Part shown: positions 27,801 through 35,440 of the stretch, in pieces
Position numbering within the stretch: the stretch's first letter is position 1
Layout of the letters: every line of letters begins with the position of its first letter
Source: Streptomyces roseifaciens
GTDB taxonomy: Bacteria; Actinomycetota; Actinomycetes; Streptomycetales; Streptomycetaceae
DNA length: 64,000 nt
Direction of reading: 5' to 3'
NCBI RefSeq assembly: GCF_001445655.1
Contig: NZ_LNBE01000003.1
Coordinates: forward strand, 620,001-684,000
Notes under the pieces: model-generated
Database searches by the model: none
The model's input: only the letters and a program-made list of their open reading frames with translations
Told to the model about the DNA's origin: nothing
Program-made: the position numbers and the translations under genes

Positions 27801-29542
27801 ATCAGGAAGACCCGCACGGCGGGCCCCTCCTTGAGGACCTGGATCATGCCGGGGACGTCGCGCAGCAGGCGCGCCCCGTCGAGGACGACGAGCAGGTCGG
27901 GTTCGGCGATCAGCGTCCCGCCCAGCCCGGACTCCCGGGCGCGGCTGCGGGACCGGACGGCCGAGACGAGCTCGGTGACCCGGGCGGCGACGGTCTCGGG
28001 GTCGTTGCCGAGGGTCACCGCCGGTCCGCCCGCGGCCGGGGCGGCCACGCCGCCCTGTCCCGGGCGGGCGTGCGGCAGCCAGCGCACCCACTCCCAGCCG
28101 GCCGCGCCCGCAGCGTCGGTGAGCACGGTGATCCGGACGTCGCGCGGACTGTGCAGGATCGCCGCCTGGGCGACCGCCCAGCGGGCCAGGGCCGCGGTGG
28201 CCTCGCGCTCGCCGGCGATGCCGAGCACCCCGTCGCCCACCAGGTCCACCCCGATCGGCATGTCGGGGATGTCCCAGTGGACGGAGCGGTGGTTGTCCTC
28301 GCGTGCGGCGTCGTCGATGGTGAGCAGGGACGGCTGCCGGACGGTGCCGACGCGCACGTGGAGGTGGTCGGCGTGCGAGCGCTGGCGCTCCCAGAGCCGG
28401 GCGCCCGGGCCGACCGCCCACAGGCCCGCGGTCGCGGGGTCCGGGGCCGCCTCGGTCCGCAACGCGCGCTCGCGGTCCACCTTGGCCTGGACGTCCTCCT
28501 CCAGCGACGCCCGGCGCGTCCGGTAGCTGGCGGCGGCGGCCACGTAGTCGCGCCAGCCGGTCCGCTTGCCGCTCCAGTGGTTCGCGAGCGCCAGCACCGG
28601 GCTGAAGAGCGCGAACACCAAGTAGTAGTACGACTTGAGGAAGACGACCATGCCGATGCCCATGACCAGGGGCGACAGCATCATCAGCAGCGGGATCGCC
28701 CGGTGGGCGGGCGCGACGGGCGGAGCGGGCAGGACGAAGCGCTCCGGCTGCAGCGGCGGCACGATGCGCGGCGGCCGGTTGAAGTCCAGGTGGGCGCCGT
28801 CCGCGGACACCGCGAGGGCGGCGTCCGCCTCGGTCGGCTCCGCCACCCGCAGCAGGAACTCCCCGAGGGCGAGCTCGCCGCCCAGCGGCCACACGCACCA
28901 GCCCGGCGGGAGCGGCTCGGCGGTGTCGGCGTCCGGATCGGGGAGGTCGCCCGGCGGCGCCGGCGGCAGCGGCGTCGCGTCGGCGCGCGGCCGGTCGGGC
29001 GGCGGCACGGGCAGGGAGAGCGCGACGTGCGCGTCCTGCTCGCCGGTGTGGAGGAGGACCGTGCCGTCGGGCCGCACGGTGACCCGCACCCCCGACGGCG
29101 GCACGTCCCGCCCCTCCAGGCGGACGGAACCGCCCGGCTGCGGGCCGACACCGTGCGTGCCCGGCGCCAGCGCCCAGACGCGACCGGCACCGCGGCCGCC
29201 GACGAGCTGCAGCTCCACGCCCGCGCCGCGCGGCAGGCGCTCGCCGTCGGGAGTGCGGGACGGCGGAGGAAGTTCACCGCGGGGTGCGCCGTAGGCGGCG
29301 GACTCCGCGTCGGCGGGGCGGCCGAGCCCCAGCCGGACGCCGTCACGGATCCCCGCGGCGGTGAGCGTGGCGTCGGCCGGGAGCGGGCGGCTGCCGAGAT
29401 GGAGGACGGGCGGCTCGACGCCGTCCCCCGCGACCCCGCCGAGCTGCGCGGCGAGGGCCCCGACGGTGGCGGCGCCGGGGGCGTCCAGGACGACTTCCCG
29501 GTCGGCGGAGGAGGACGAGGCGAGGCTGACGAAGAGTCTCAT
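24881..29542 (-). CDS. eccC: EccC-type FtsK/SpoIIIE ATPase of type VII secretion
   Basis: The 1553-residue protein is the motor of type VII (ESX) export. The N-terminal 75 residues look ubiquitin-like (LGSRPLPADATLTAAGIRDG). An FHA-like stretch follows, then two membrane segments at about 283-322 (LLMMLSPLVMGIGMVVFLKS and YYYLVFALFSPVLALANHW). Three FtsK-type ATPase cassettes come next. Cassette 1 has canonical Walker A GTTGAGKS (about 707) and Walker B LVLVIDEF. Cassettes 2 (GTPRSGRT, about 1069) and 3 (GPPGTGRS, about 1371) end in Arg-Thr/Ser rather than Lys-Ser/Thr, as expected for the regulatory cassettes. Its start overlaps the stop of the upstream gene by 4 bp. EccB, EccD, EccE and mycosin are not recognisable in the window. 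Confidence 0.92.
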   Translation of the reverse strand: MRLFVSLASSSSADREVVLDAPGAATVGALAAQLGGVAGDGVEPPVLHLGSRPLPADATLTAAGIRDGVRLGLGRPADAESAAYGAPRGELPPPSRTPDGERLPRGAGVELQLVGGRGAGRVWALAPGTHGVGPQPGGSVRLEGRDVPPSGVRVTVRPDGTVLLHTGEQDAHVALSLPVPPPDRPRADATPLPPAPPGDLPDPDADTAEPLPPGWCVWPLGGELALGEFLLRVAEPTEADAALAVSADGAHLDFNRPPRIVPPLQPERFVLPAPPVAPAHRAIPLLMMLSPLVMGIGMVVFLKSYYYLVFALFSPVLALANHWSGKRTGWRDYVAAAASYRTRRASLEEDVQAKVDRERALRTEAAPDPATAGLWAVGPGARLWERQRSHADHLHVRVGTVRQPSLLTIDDAAREDNHRSVHWDIPDMPIGVDLVGDGVLGIAGEREATAALARWAVAQAAILHSPRDVRITVLTDAAGAAGWEWVRWLPHARPGQGGVAAPAAGGPAVTLGNDPETVAARVTELVSAVRSRSRARESGLGGTLIAEPDLLVVLDGARLLRDVPGMIQVLKEGPAVRVFLICVDREERMLPEECVSVCSVGARELTLRRTGRTDVTTARPDLVDAEWCERIARALAPVRDVTPDGSDGLPAEVGLLRLLGLEPPHGDEFVRRWEQQPASTSMLLGSGYSGPVAFDLVKDGPHALIAGTTGAGKSELLQTLVATLAAANRPDEMTFVLVDYKGGSAFKDCVRLPHTLGMVTDLDSHLVERALTSLGAELLRREHVLAAVGAKDHAEYRAMRRRNPSLAPLPRLVLVIDEFATLARDVQEFIPGLVSIAQRGRSLGIHLVLATQRPAGVVTADIRANTNLRISLRVTDAADSQDVLEVNDAVGISAGTPGRALARIGHRSVLPFQTAYAGTPREDGPAAEAGPVPVQPERPVTAADIRATDVTWAQLGRPAPAPGPDRAAEDDAGLLDDPSAATDLTALVEAVQEAATALGIPQQPSPWLPPLPHRLTLDDLDDLTNRSVPAGLPDGYLAPVPWALADVPGAQCQEALELDLNAFGHLYVIGTPRSGRTQVLRTLAGALARRHSTADVHLYGIDAGGGALAALHPLPHCGAVVPRADLERIGRLLARLMAETARRQELLAAHGASGLAELRSLLRPEDRPAHVVVLVDGWDSLVALLGDHDGGRYVHELTALIREGAPLGIHVVATSERALLTGKAAALNDDRLLLRLTDRTEYTLAGVAARRIPELVPPGRGWRGGSGTEVQVALLGRPAEGAAAPVGGRDQAEALREIGARAERRDRAVPAARRPAKVLTLPARIAFADAYDKVPEAQRRPLWGLLGISGDDLAPLGVDFAADAPSFLISGPPGTGRSTTLASLAVSLLAGGTRVVALTPRESPLRGLARHPLATVLAQADPPEEDVRAALDAGTGPAVVLVDDADLLSSMPAADEVLRDIAATGRDRGIGLAAAGTPEALTSAGFGWLGQARRLRKGLLLAPQSPSEGDMLGVRLPYDLLRSRPVPGRGLTVDPVTGDLVSLLVPETVLQEG

Positions 29543-31632
29543 GGGCGTTCGGGGGTCCGATCCGGGTGAGTACGGGGAGCGGCGGAGACGCCGGAGGCGG
29601 GCCGGGAACCCTTCCCGCCCCCGTGCCCCGGCTCGGGCTCCGGCTCGAGCAAGGAGCCGGAAGGACCCGAGGGCGCCGGGGGCGTGGCGGCCGGGGCCGG
29701 CACGCCCGGCTCGGCGAAGTCGTCCCCGAGCGGGGCGGGGGCGGCGGGGGCCGAGGATCCGGCGTCGGCGCCGGATGGGAGGGCGGTGGTGGTCGGCCCG
29801 TCGCCGGTGGAGTCGCCTCGGCGGGGGCCGGGCGCGGCCGTCACGGGGGCGGTTCCGGCCCCCGTCGTGGACGGGGCCGGGGAACCGGCCCCGGAACCCG
29901 CGCCCGGCTCCGGCGCGGCCGAGGCGGAGCCGCCCGGCCCGGACGCTCGGCCGGCCTCCGGCTCGTGGCCCGGGACGGGCACGGCGGACGGCGGGGACCC
30001 GGCAGGTCCCGGCACGGGCAGGTGTCCGGCCCCGCCTTCGGCCGTGGCACCAGCACGGGTCCCGGTACCAGCACGGGCACCCGTTTCGCCCCCGACAGCG
30101 GCCGAGGCCTCGGCATCAGCACAGGCCTTCGCCCCGACCCCGGCTCCGGCAGCGGCGGAAGCCTCGGCCCGGGTTATGGCCTCGGGTTCAGCGCTGGCCG
30201 CGGCTTCGGCCCCGGCGCAAGTGCCGGCAGTGGCATTGGCCCCGACAGCAGTCCCGGCCCCGGCCCCGGCCCCGGCAATAGCCCGGCCCCCGGCACCGGC
30301 TTCGGTCCCGGCTTCAGCAGCGGTCTTCGCTTCGGCCCCAACCCCAGCTCCGGCACCAGCACCAGCACCAGCACCGGTTCCGGCACCAGCACCAGTGCCG
30401 GCCCCGGCACCAGTGCCGGCAGTGGCTTCGGCCCCGGCTCCGGCAGCAGCCCCCGCTTCGGCAGCGGCAGCGCCACCGGCCCGGGCAGCCGCCCCGGCCC
30501 CGGCACCAGCCCCGGCTACGACCCCGGACTCCGTCTCAGGTCGCCCCCGCGTCACCGGTTCCTGACCGCCGCCGTCGCCGCCCCCCGGACCGGTAGGCGG
30601 AGCCGGCCGGTCGCGGGCGGTCCACCAGCCCGTGCCGCGGCGGCGGAATTTCTTTATGGCGGTGCCCACCGCCCGGCTCAGCGCGGCGGATTCCACGTCG
30701 ATGCCGGTGCCCGGGCCCAGGAGTCGTCCGCCGGGCTCGGCGTGCAGGGTCCAGCAGTGTCCCGGCAGGCGGCCGCCGATCAGGGCACGGACCCGGCCCG
30801 AGGCGCAGAGGCCGGCCAGTCGCTCCCGCTGGGCGGGTGTCGGGGTCCAGCACACGAGCACCACCGGTTCGGCGTCAGCCGTTCCCGTGGCCTCCAGCTC
30901 GTCGAGGATGCGGTCGAGTTCCCGGCCGGGGAAGCGCGGGTGGACGCCCCGGGCGACCTGTACCGCCGGGCCGTCGGCGAGCAGGTCGAGTTGCGCGGCC
31001 AGGGCCTGGAGGACGCTGCGGACCACCCGGGCGTCGCCCTCCAGGCTCAGGGCGGGCGGTCCGCTCGTCCAGTCGGCGACGACCGTCGCGCCCGAGAGCC
31101 GGTCGACGCCGATGACCAGCGGCAGCGTCGGCCGCGCCGCCGCGTCGGGGACGATCGCCGCGGCCTCGGCCGACCAGGTCCAGTCGCCCGGCTCGCCGCC
31201 GGCCTCCCGCCAGGGCGCCGCGGCCTCGGCCGACCAGGTCCAGTCGCCCGGCTCGCCGCCGGCCCCTGCTGCCACGGCCGCGGTGAGCGCCGACCGGCGG
31301 CGCGGCCGACGCTGCCGCTGGTCATCGGCGTCGACCGGCTCTCGGGCGCGACGGTCGTCGCCGACTGGACGAGCGGACCGCCCGCCCTGAGCCTGGAGGG
31401 CGACGCCCGGGTGGTCCGCAGCGTCCTCCAGGCCCTGGCCGCGCAACTCGACCTGCTCGCCGACGGCCCGGCGGAACCCGCCCTGCCGTGCCACCGCCCG
31501 GATCAGCCACCAGAGGAGCGCCACCAGGACGAGGGCCATACCGGTGAGGGCGTTGTCGACCAGGGCGGGGACGGCCGGGTCGGGGACGATCGCCCTGCCC
31601 CTGCCCGACCAGAAATCGTCCGTCATCCTCAC
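29539..31632 (-). CDS. EccC partner with Ala/Gly-rich tail; N-terminus scrambled
   Basis: The frame ends at 29539 overlapping the eccC start, so the two are coupled. The part below about 31142 reads like a real globular domain (VIGVDRLSGATVVADW, VVLVCWTPTPAQRERLAGLC, GHCWTLHAEPGGRLLG), followed by a long Ala/Gly and Pro-rich low-complexity tail. Upstream, the frame (GTG at 31632 or ATG at 31626, MTDDFWSGRG, one membrane helix ALVLVALLWWLIRAVA) passes through inverted and direct repeats, including a 15-residue duplication GGEPGDWTWSAEAAA. The true N-terminus cannot be trusted. I do not recognise the family; it is probably a type VII accessory protein. Confidence 0.5.
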   Translation of the reverse strand: MRMTDDFWSGRGRAIVPDPAVPALVDNALTGMALVLVALLWWLIRAVARQGGFRRAVGEQVELRGQGLEDAADHPGVALQAQGGRSARPVGDDRRAREPVDADDQRQRRPRRRSALTAAVAAGAGGEPGDWTWSAEAAAPWREAGGEPGDWTWSAEAAAIVPDAAARPTLPLVIGVDRLSGATVVADWTSGPPALSLEGDARVVRSVLQALAAQLDLLADGPAVQVARGVHPRFPGRELDRILDELEATGTADAEPVVLVCWTPTPAQRERLAGLCASGRVRALIGGRLPGHCWTLHAEPGGRLLGPGTGIDVESAALSRAVGTAIKKFRRRGTGWWTARDRPAPPTGPGGGDGGGQEPVTRGRPETESGVVAGAGAGAGAAARAGGAAAAEAGAAAGAGAEATAGTGAGAGTGAGAGTGAGAGAGAGAGVGAEAKTAAEAGTEAGAGGRAIAGAGAGAGTAVGANATAGTCAGAEAAASAEPEAITRAEASAAAGAGVGAKACADAEASAAVGGETGARAGTGTRAGATAEGGAGHLPVPGPAGSPPSAVPVPGHEPEAGRASGPGGSASAAPEPGAGSGAGSPAPSTTGAGTAPVTAAPGPRRGDSTGDGPTTTALPSGADAGSSAPAAPAPLGDDFAEPGVPAPAATPPAPSGPSGSLLEPEPEPGHGGGKGSRPASGVSAAPRTHPDRTPERP
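30963..31142 (+). repeat. Left arm of 180-bp inverted repeat
   Basis: It pairs with 31295-31474 on the other strand across a 152-bp spacer. It contains coding sequence of the eccC-partner gene (the GVDRLSG to DLLADG region), so the same protein segment can be read on both strands. Confidence 0.85.
31295..31474 (-). repeat. Right arm of 180-bp inverted repeat
   Basis: This is the reverse complement of 30963-31142. Because of it, plus-strand frames here also encode VIGVDRLSGATVVADW, the same peptide the minus strand encodes from the other arm. Confidence 0.85.
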
Positions 31633-32159
31633 CGGTGCGGAGCGGGCGGCCGGGGAGGGCTGTCACGCACCGGCGGCCGCGGCGATCGTCCCCGACGCGG
31701 CAGCGTCGGCCGCGCCGCCGCGTCGCGGTCGGCGCTCACCGCGGCCGCGCGCGGGCTGCGCCCGGCGACGACGACCGCGACGCGCCGCCGGTCGGCGCTC
31801 ACCGCGGCCGCCGGTGCGTGACAGCCCTCCCCGGCCGCCCGCTCCGCACCGGTGAGGGCGTTGTCGACCAGGGCGGGGACGGCCGGGTCGGCGAAGAACG
31901 ACGTCAGCGTGCGGAAACGGCGCCGGTGCAGGCCGCGGGCGCGGAAGGGCTGGGCGAAGGCCCGCCGGGTCACCCGCAGCTCCCACGCCACCCGGCGGCA
32001 GGCCCGGCGGAACCCGCCCTGCCGTGCCACCGCCCGGATCAGCCACCAGAGGAGCGCCACCAGGACGAGGGCCATACCGGTGAGGATGACGGACGATTTC
32101 TGGTCGGGCAGGGGCAGGGCGATCGTCCAGGGGCCGCCGCCCGGTCTCCCGGTGGTCAC
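31629..32159 (-). pseudogene. Possible displaced N-terminal part of the eccC-partner gene
   Basis: A 176-codon frame from a GTG at 32159 reads PWTIALPLPDQKSSVILTG, then the same membrane helix (MALVLVALLWWLIRAVARQG) found in the downstream frame. A basic stretch (RVAWELRVTRRAFAQPF...RRRFRTLTSFFA) follows before the frame runs into repeats. It looks like an original N-terminal region cut off from its gene by the repeat mosaic. No good ribosome-binding site is seen. A real separate membrane protein cannot be excluded. Confidence 0.4.
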
Positions 32160-32537
32160 GAGCACCGCCGGCAGGCCGTGGGGGCGGCGGGATCCGGGGG
32201 GCCTTGACGGGGCGTCACGGCCGGGCGGCCGCGAGAGCCGAGCGAGTGGGTGTGCACGGGAACCTCGGGAGGACGGAGCGGGCGGGGAAGGTGCGCCGGG
32301 GCGCACCGTTGACGTCCGTCGGCCGACCGCACCCGCAGTGAGCAGCGCATTCGTGCCGACACCGAGATACATGGCAAATGCAGCCGCCAGGTTGCATGCC
32401 CCCGCGCCCGTCCGGCGAACCTGGCCGGATCTCATCGCTCGCCGTCCAGGAGAGGGGTACGGCCACCATGTGCCGAAGCCCTGGGGCCGCGGGCTCGCCG
32501 GAGCGGGTAATATGGTACGAAGCGTCCCCTCTCGGGG
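32160..32537. other. Intergenic region, no gene seen
   Basis: I found no supported gene here. It lies upstream of the scrambled minus-strand gene and of the MFS gene on the plus strand, and so should hold promoters for both. The word GAGATACATGGC at 32368-32379 also occurs at 9364-9375 over the start of another gene, which may be chance. Confidence 0.4.
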
Positions 32538-32608
32538 GGCGTTTCCGCAGGTCAGGGGCCTGTCGGGAGCGCCCGGTGAGGGGGTCGGACACATCCTTGG
32601 ACACCCTT
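32538..32608. repeat. Relative of the element at 325-397
   Basis: GGCGTTTCCGCAGGTCAG (32538-32555) matches 325-342 in 17 of 18 bases. In the same order come GCCCGGTG, TCGGACAC and an aaaccccag terminator, as at 325-425. No intact tRNA end is present. It may be a decayed attachment-type or terminator-associated intergenic element. Confidence 0.45.
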
Positions 32609-32609
32609 G

Positions 32610-32637
32610 AAACCCCAGCCGGGCTGGGGTTTTTCCG
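32610..32637. terminator. Terminator aaaccccag-ctggggttttt
   Basis: AAACCCCAG (32610-32618) and CTGGGGTTT (32624-32632) form a stem with a 5-nt loop followed by Ts, the same family as 401-425. It insulates the MFS gene. Confidence 0.7.
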
Positions 32638-32668
32638 TGTGCCCTGAACTATCAGAGATCCACGAGGC

Positions 32669-34129
32669 ATGAACCCTTCCACCACCGAGCGCGCCGGGCG
32701 CGCCACCGGTGACCGGTCCGCCGATGTGACGGGCCGCCGTCCCGTCCGGGTGGGCGTGCTGGTCGCCGCGCTGCTCACGGCCTGTGTCGCCTTCCAGCTC
32801 AACGCCAGCATGCTCAGCCCCGCGCTGAAGAGCATCGAGGACAGCCTCGGCGCCAGCTCCGCCGAGATCGGCCTCACCCAGACCGCGTTCTTCACGTCGG
32901 CCGCCCTGTTCTCGCTCTTCCTGCCGCGCCTCGGCGACGTCATCGGACGCCGCAAGGTCCTGGCCGGCATGCTGGCCCTGATGGCCGTCGGGTGCGTGGT
33001 CGCGGCGCTGGCGGAGAGCGTGCCCATGCTGTTCGCCGGACGGATCCTGCAGGGCGCGTCCGGGCCCACCGTCCCCCTGTGCCTGATCATGCTGCGGGTC
33101 GAGGTGACCGAGCCGAAGCGCTACGGCACCCTCCTCGGTGTGATCACGGCCGTCAACGGCGGCGTCGCCGGTGTGGACTCCCTCGCGGGCGGCTTCCTCG
33201 CGGACAACCACGGCTTCCAGGCCGTCTTCTGGGCGATGGCCGTCGTGGCCGTCGTCGCCACCGTCCTGGTCGCCACCCTGACGCCCGAGAGCAAGGTCGC
33301 GGCCGCCGACCGGATGGACTGGCCGGGCGTGGCCCTGCTCGTCGTCTCCGTCGGCTCGCTGCTCATCGCGCTCAACGAGGCCGGCAAGCTGGGCGATGCC
33401 CGCTGGCCGATGGTCGCCGGGCTGACGGCCGTCTCCGCCGTCGCCTTCGCCCTGTTCTGGCGCACCGAGGACCGCAGCGGCCACCCGCTGGTCGCCACCC
33501 GGCACCTCAAGCAGCGCGGGACCTGGGCCACCCTGCTGACCACCACGCTCACCATGACCGGCGTCTTCGCCGTCATGAACGGCCTCATCCCCTCCCTCGC
33601 CCAGGACGCCGAGGCGGGCCTGGGGATGTCCGCCGAGGCCTCCGCGTGGTGGACGCTCACCCCGTACGCCCTCGCGGGCCTCGCCATGGGGCCGGTCGCC
33701 GGCCGGCTCGCGGCCACCTTCGGCTACGGGCGCGTCCTGCGCCTGGGTCTCGTGGGGTCGGCGGCGTCCGTCGTCCTGATGATCCTCACCATCCCGGCGC
33801 ACTCGCGCGTCCTGCTGCTGGTGGCCTCGCTGCTGGTCGGCATCACCTACGCGGGTGTGGCGAACATCGTGCTCAACGGCCTGGGCATCGTGCTGTCGCC
33901 CAAGGAGAACCCGGGCTTCCTGCCCGGTCTCAACGCGGGCGCGTTCAACCTCGGCGCGGGCCTGAGCTTCGCCCTGCTGTACGCGGTGAAGACCGCCGTG
34001 CAGCCGGCCGACCCGGCCTCGTCCACCGGCTACACCGCCGGCATGATCGCGGGTGTCGTGATCATGGTCGCCGCCCTCGCGACGTCCTTCCTCATCCCGA
34101 AGCCGGCCACGGCGGAGGCGCACGGCTGA
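32669..34129 (+). CDS. MFS transporter (DHA2-like drug exporter)
   Basis: The 486-residue protein has about fourteen hydrophobic segments starting at RVGVLVAALLTACVAFQLNA. It carries the MFS motif-A-like loop LGDVIGRRKVL after the second segment and the antiporter-type stretch FAGRILQGASGPTVPL. It should be a proton-driven exporter in the cytoplasmic membrane. It converges on redG with a strong hairpin between, so it is not in the red operon, but export of the prodiginine or self-protection is possible. In S. coelicolor the genes next to redG are redF and redE, not a transporter. GAGG lies shortly before the ATG. Confidence 0.88.
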   Translation: MNPSTTERAGRATGDRSADVTGRRPVRVGVLVAALLTACVAFQLNASMLSPALKSIEDSLGASSAEIGLTQTAFFTSAALFSLFLPRLGDVIGRRKVLAGMLALMAVGCVVAALAESVPMLFAGRILQGASGPTVPLCLIMLRVEVTEPKRYGTLLGVITAVNGGVAGVDSLAGGFLADNHGFQAVFWAMAVVAVVATVLVATLTPESKVAAADRMDWPGVALLVVSVGSLLIALNEAGKLGDARWPMVAGLTAVSAVAFALFWRTEDRSGHPLVATRHLKQRGTWATLLTTTLTMTGVFAVMNGLIPSLAQDAEAGLGMSAEASAWWTLTPYALAGLAMGPVAGRLAATFGYGRVLRLGLVGSAASVVLMILTIPAHSRVLLLVASLLVGITYAGVANIVLNGLGIVLSPKENPGFLPGLNAGAFNLGAGLSFALLYAVKTAVQPADPASSTGYTAGMIAGVVIMVAALATSFLIPKPATAEAHG

Positions 34130-34146
34130 CGCCGGTCGAGCCACAG

Positions 34147-34182
34147 CAGCAGAACCCCGGCTCCTGAGCCGGGGTTCTGCTG
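34147..34182. terminator. Bidirectional terminator between MFS gene and redG
   Basis: A perfect 17-bp stem (34147-34163 with 34166-34182, CAGCAGAACCCCGGCTC and its complement) has a 2-nt loop. It ends the MFS gene on one strand and the long red operon on the other. Confidence 0.85.
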
Positions 34183-34223
34183 CATTTCCGTGCGGTACCG
34201 GACAGGCCCGGCCTCGCACCGGT

Positions 34224-35393
34224 TCAGCGCGCGGGGCTCGCCGGTGCCGCCCCCGTCCTCGCCGTCCGGCGGCCGTTCGCAGATGCCGGCTTCGCTGCAG
34301 GCGCCGGCTGTGCCGCGGACTCCTGCGTGGCCGCCGTCCCGGGCTTCTCGCCCGCCGCAGGCGCCGTGGCCTCCTGGATCAGCCGCGAGCGGATCGCCAA
34401 GTACTTGGCGTTCAGTTCGTCGACGGGGATGAACTTGCTGACGCCGCCCTCGCTGATCTTCGGCTCCTGCCGCTCCATGATGCGGACGTCCTGGACGTCC
34501 TGGATCCACTTCTCCATGTAGAGGGAGGCCCACGGCAGGATGCGCCGCAGCTTCTCCGCTCGGAGGAGCGGCTTGAACGCCGGGTACTCGTACCAGCGCA
34601 GGATGTGCTCGGTGTGCCCGTCGTCGACGGGGACCAGCCACGACGTCGCCTCGAACTGCTCGGTCTGGACGTGGACCTGGCAGGGGAAGGTGAACGTGAT
34701 GACGTAGTGCGTGCTGTTCTTCGGGTCCGCCTCCTCCTGGTGGTCGAAGGAGTAGCGCAGCGTCTGGCCCTCGGTCTCCAGCTTGTGGTTGACGATCTTC
34801 GTCGCCGCGAGGTAGCGCTCCTTGCCGTCCAGGCCCAGCTTGCGCGCCGTCCCGTAGAGGAACAGGTAGTCGATGTAGTTGAACCAGTGATCACGGTGGA
34901 CGTACGTGACGTGGTAGAACTCGAGCAGGCTTTCGATGTAGCGGGTGTAGTGGACCGGGCGGGTCCAGTGCGTCGTCGAGTGGGCCTTGGGGTTGTCCGC
35001 GACGACCGGCGCGATCTGGATGTCCGGCAGGCCGGCCTCGGCCCGCTCCTCGCCCCACCACAGCCACACCAGCCCGTGTGCTTCCCGCACCGGGTGCGTG
35101 GGCACCCGCAGCGAGCGGGGTATGCGGGCCCCCGAGCCCATCGCGGGAACGGCCTTGCACGCGCCGTCGGGGCCGTAGCGGAAGCCGTGGTAGGGGCACT
35201 CGACGGTGTTGCCCTTCATCCGGCCGTCGGCGAGGTTCGCGCCCTTGTGCGGGCAGCGCGCGCCCTGGCAGACCAGGTTGCCGTCGAGGTCGCGCCACAG
35301 CACCAGTTCCTCGCCCATGCGGCGGACGCCGGTGGGCTTGCCGTTGCCTACGTCCTTCGCCTCGAGTATCGGATACCACTGGTTGGGGATCAT
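34224..35393 (-). CDS. redG: RedG, Rieske oxygenase for oxidative cyclisation of prodiginine
   Basis: The 389-residue protein has a Rieske [2Fe-2S] centre with Cys47-x-His49 (RCPHKG) and Cys66-x2-His69 (ECPYHG). Its mononuclear-iron region has His161 and His166 (EFYHVTYVHRDHW). RedG in S. coelicolor turns undecylprodigiosin into streptorubin B by C-H activation; McpG makes metacycloprodigiosin. The sequence alone does not tell me which ring forms here. The ATG at 35393 has GAGGAG about 12 nt upstream. An Ala/Pro-rich tail of about 45 residues follows the catalytic domain and looks dispensable. It is the last gene of the redP-to-redG operon, 47 bp after redH. Confidence 0.92.
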   Translation of the reverse strand: MIPNQWYPILEAKDVGNGKPTGVRRMGEELVLWRDLDGNLVCQGARCPHKGANLADGRMKGNTVECPYHGFRYGPDGACKAVPAMGSGARIPRSLRVPTHPVREAHGLVWLWWGEERAEAGLPDIQIAPVVADNPKAHSTTHWTRPVHYTRYIESLLEFYHVTYVHRDHWFNYIDYLFLYGTARKLGLDGKERYLAATKIVNHKLETEGQTLRYSFDHQEEADPKNSTHYVITFTFPCQVHVQTEQFEATSWLVPVDDGHTEHILRWYEYPAFKPLLRAEKLRRILPWASLYMEKWIQDVQDVRIMERQEPKISEGGVSKFIPVDELNAKYLAIRSRLIQEATAPAAGEKPGTAATQESAAQPAPAAKPASANGRRTARTGAAPASPAR

Positions 35394-35440
35394 CTTCGTT
35401 CTCTCCTCGGGCAGTTGCTCCTGACGGGGTGGGCGGGTGG

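Larger units (their letters stand above)
30963..32128. repeat. Mosaic of nested direct and inverted repeats
   Basis: At least seven repeat pairs occur in 1.17 kb. Inverted: 30963-31142 with 31295-31474 (180 bp), 31583-31635 with 32076-32128 (53 bp), and 31627-31682 with 31802-31857 (56 bp). Direct: 31465-31549 with 32001-32085 (85 bp), 31540-31583 with 31848-31891 (44 bp), and 31156-31204 with 31216-31264 (49 bp, period 60). Shorter copies of the word GTCGGCGCTCACCGCGGCCG add to this. By eye the arms look perfect. Most segments occur exactly twice, which points to a rearranged or misassembled gene. Confidence 0.85.

Noticed and set aside
29566..31821. 751-codon Gly/Pro-rich frame on the plus strand containing recognisable peptides.
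   Set aside because: The recognisable part comes from the inverted arm at 31295-31474. The rest is the shadow of the Ala/Gly tail on the other strand.
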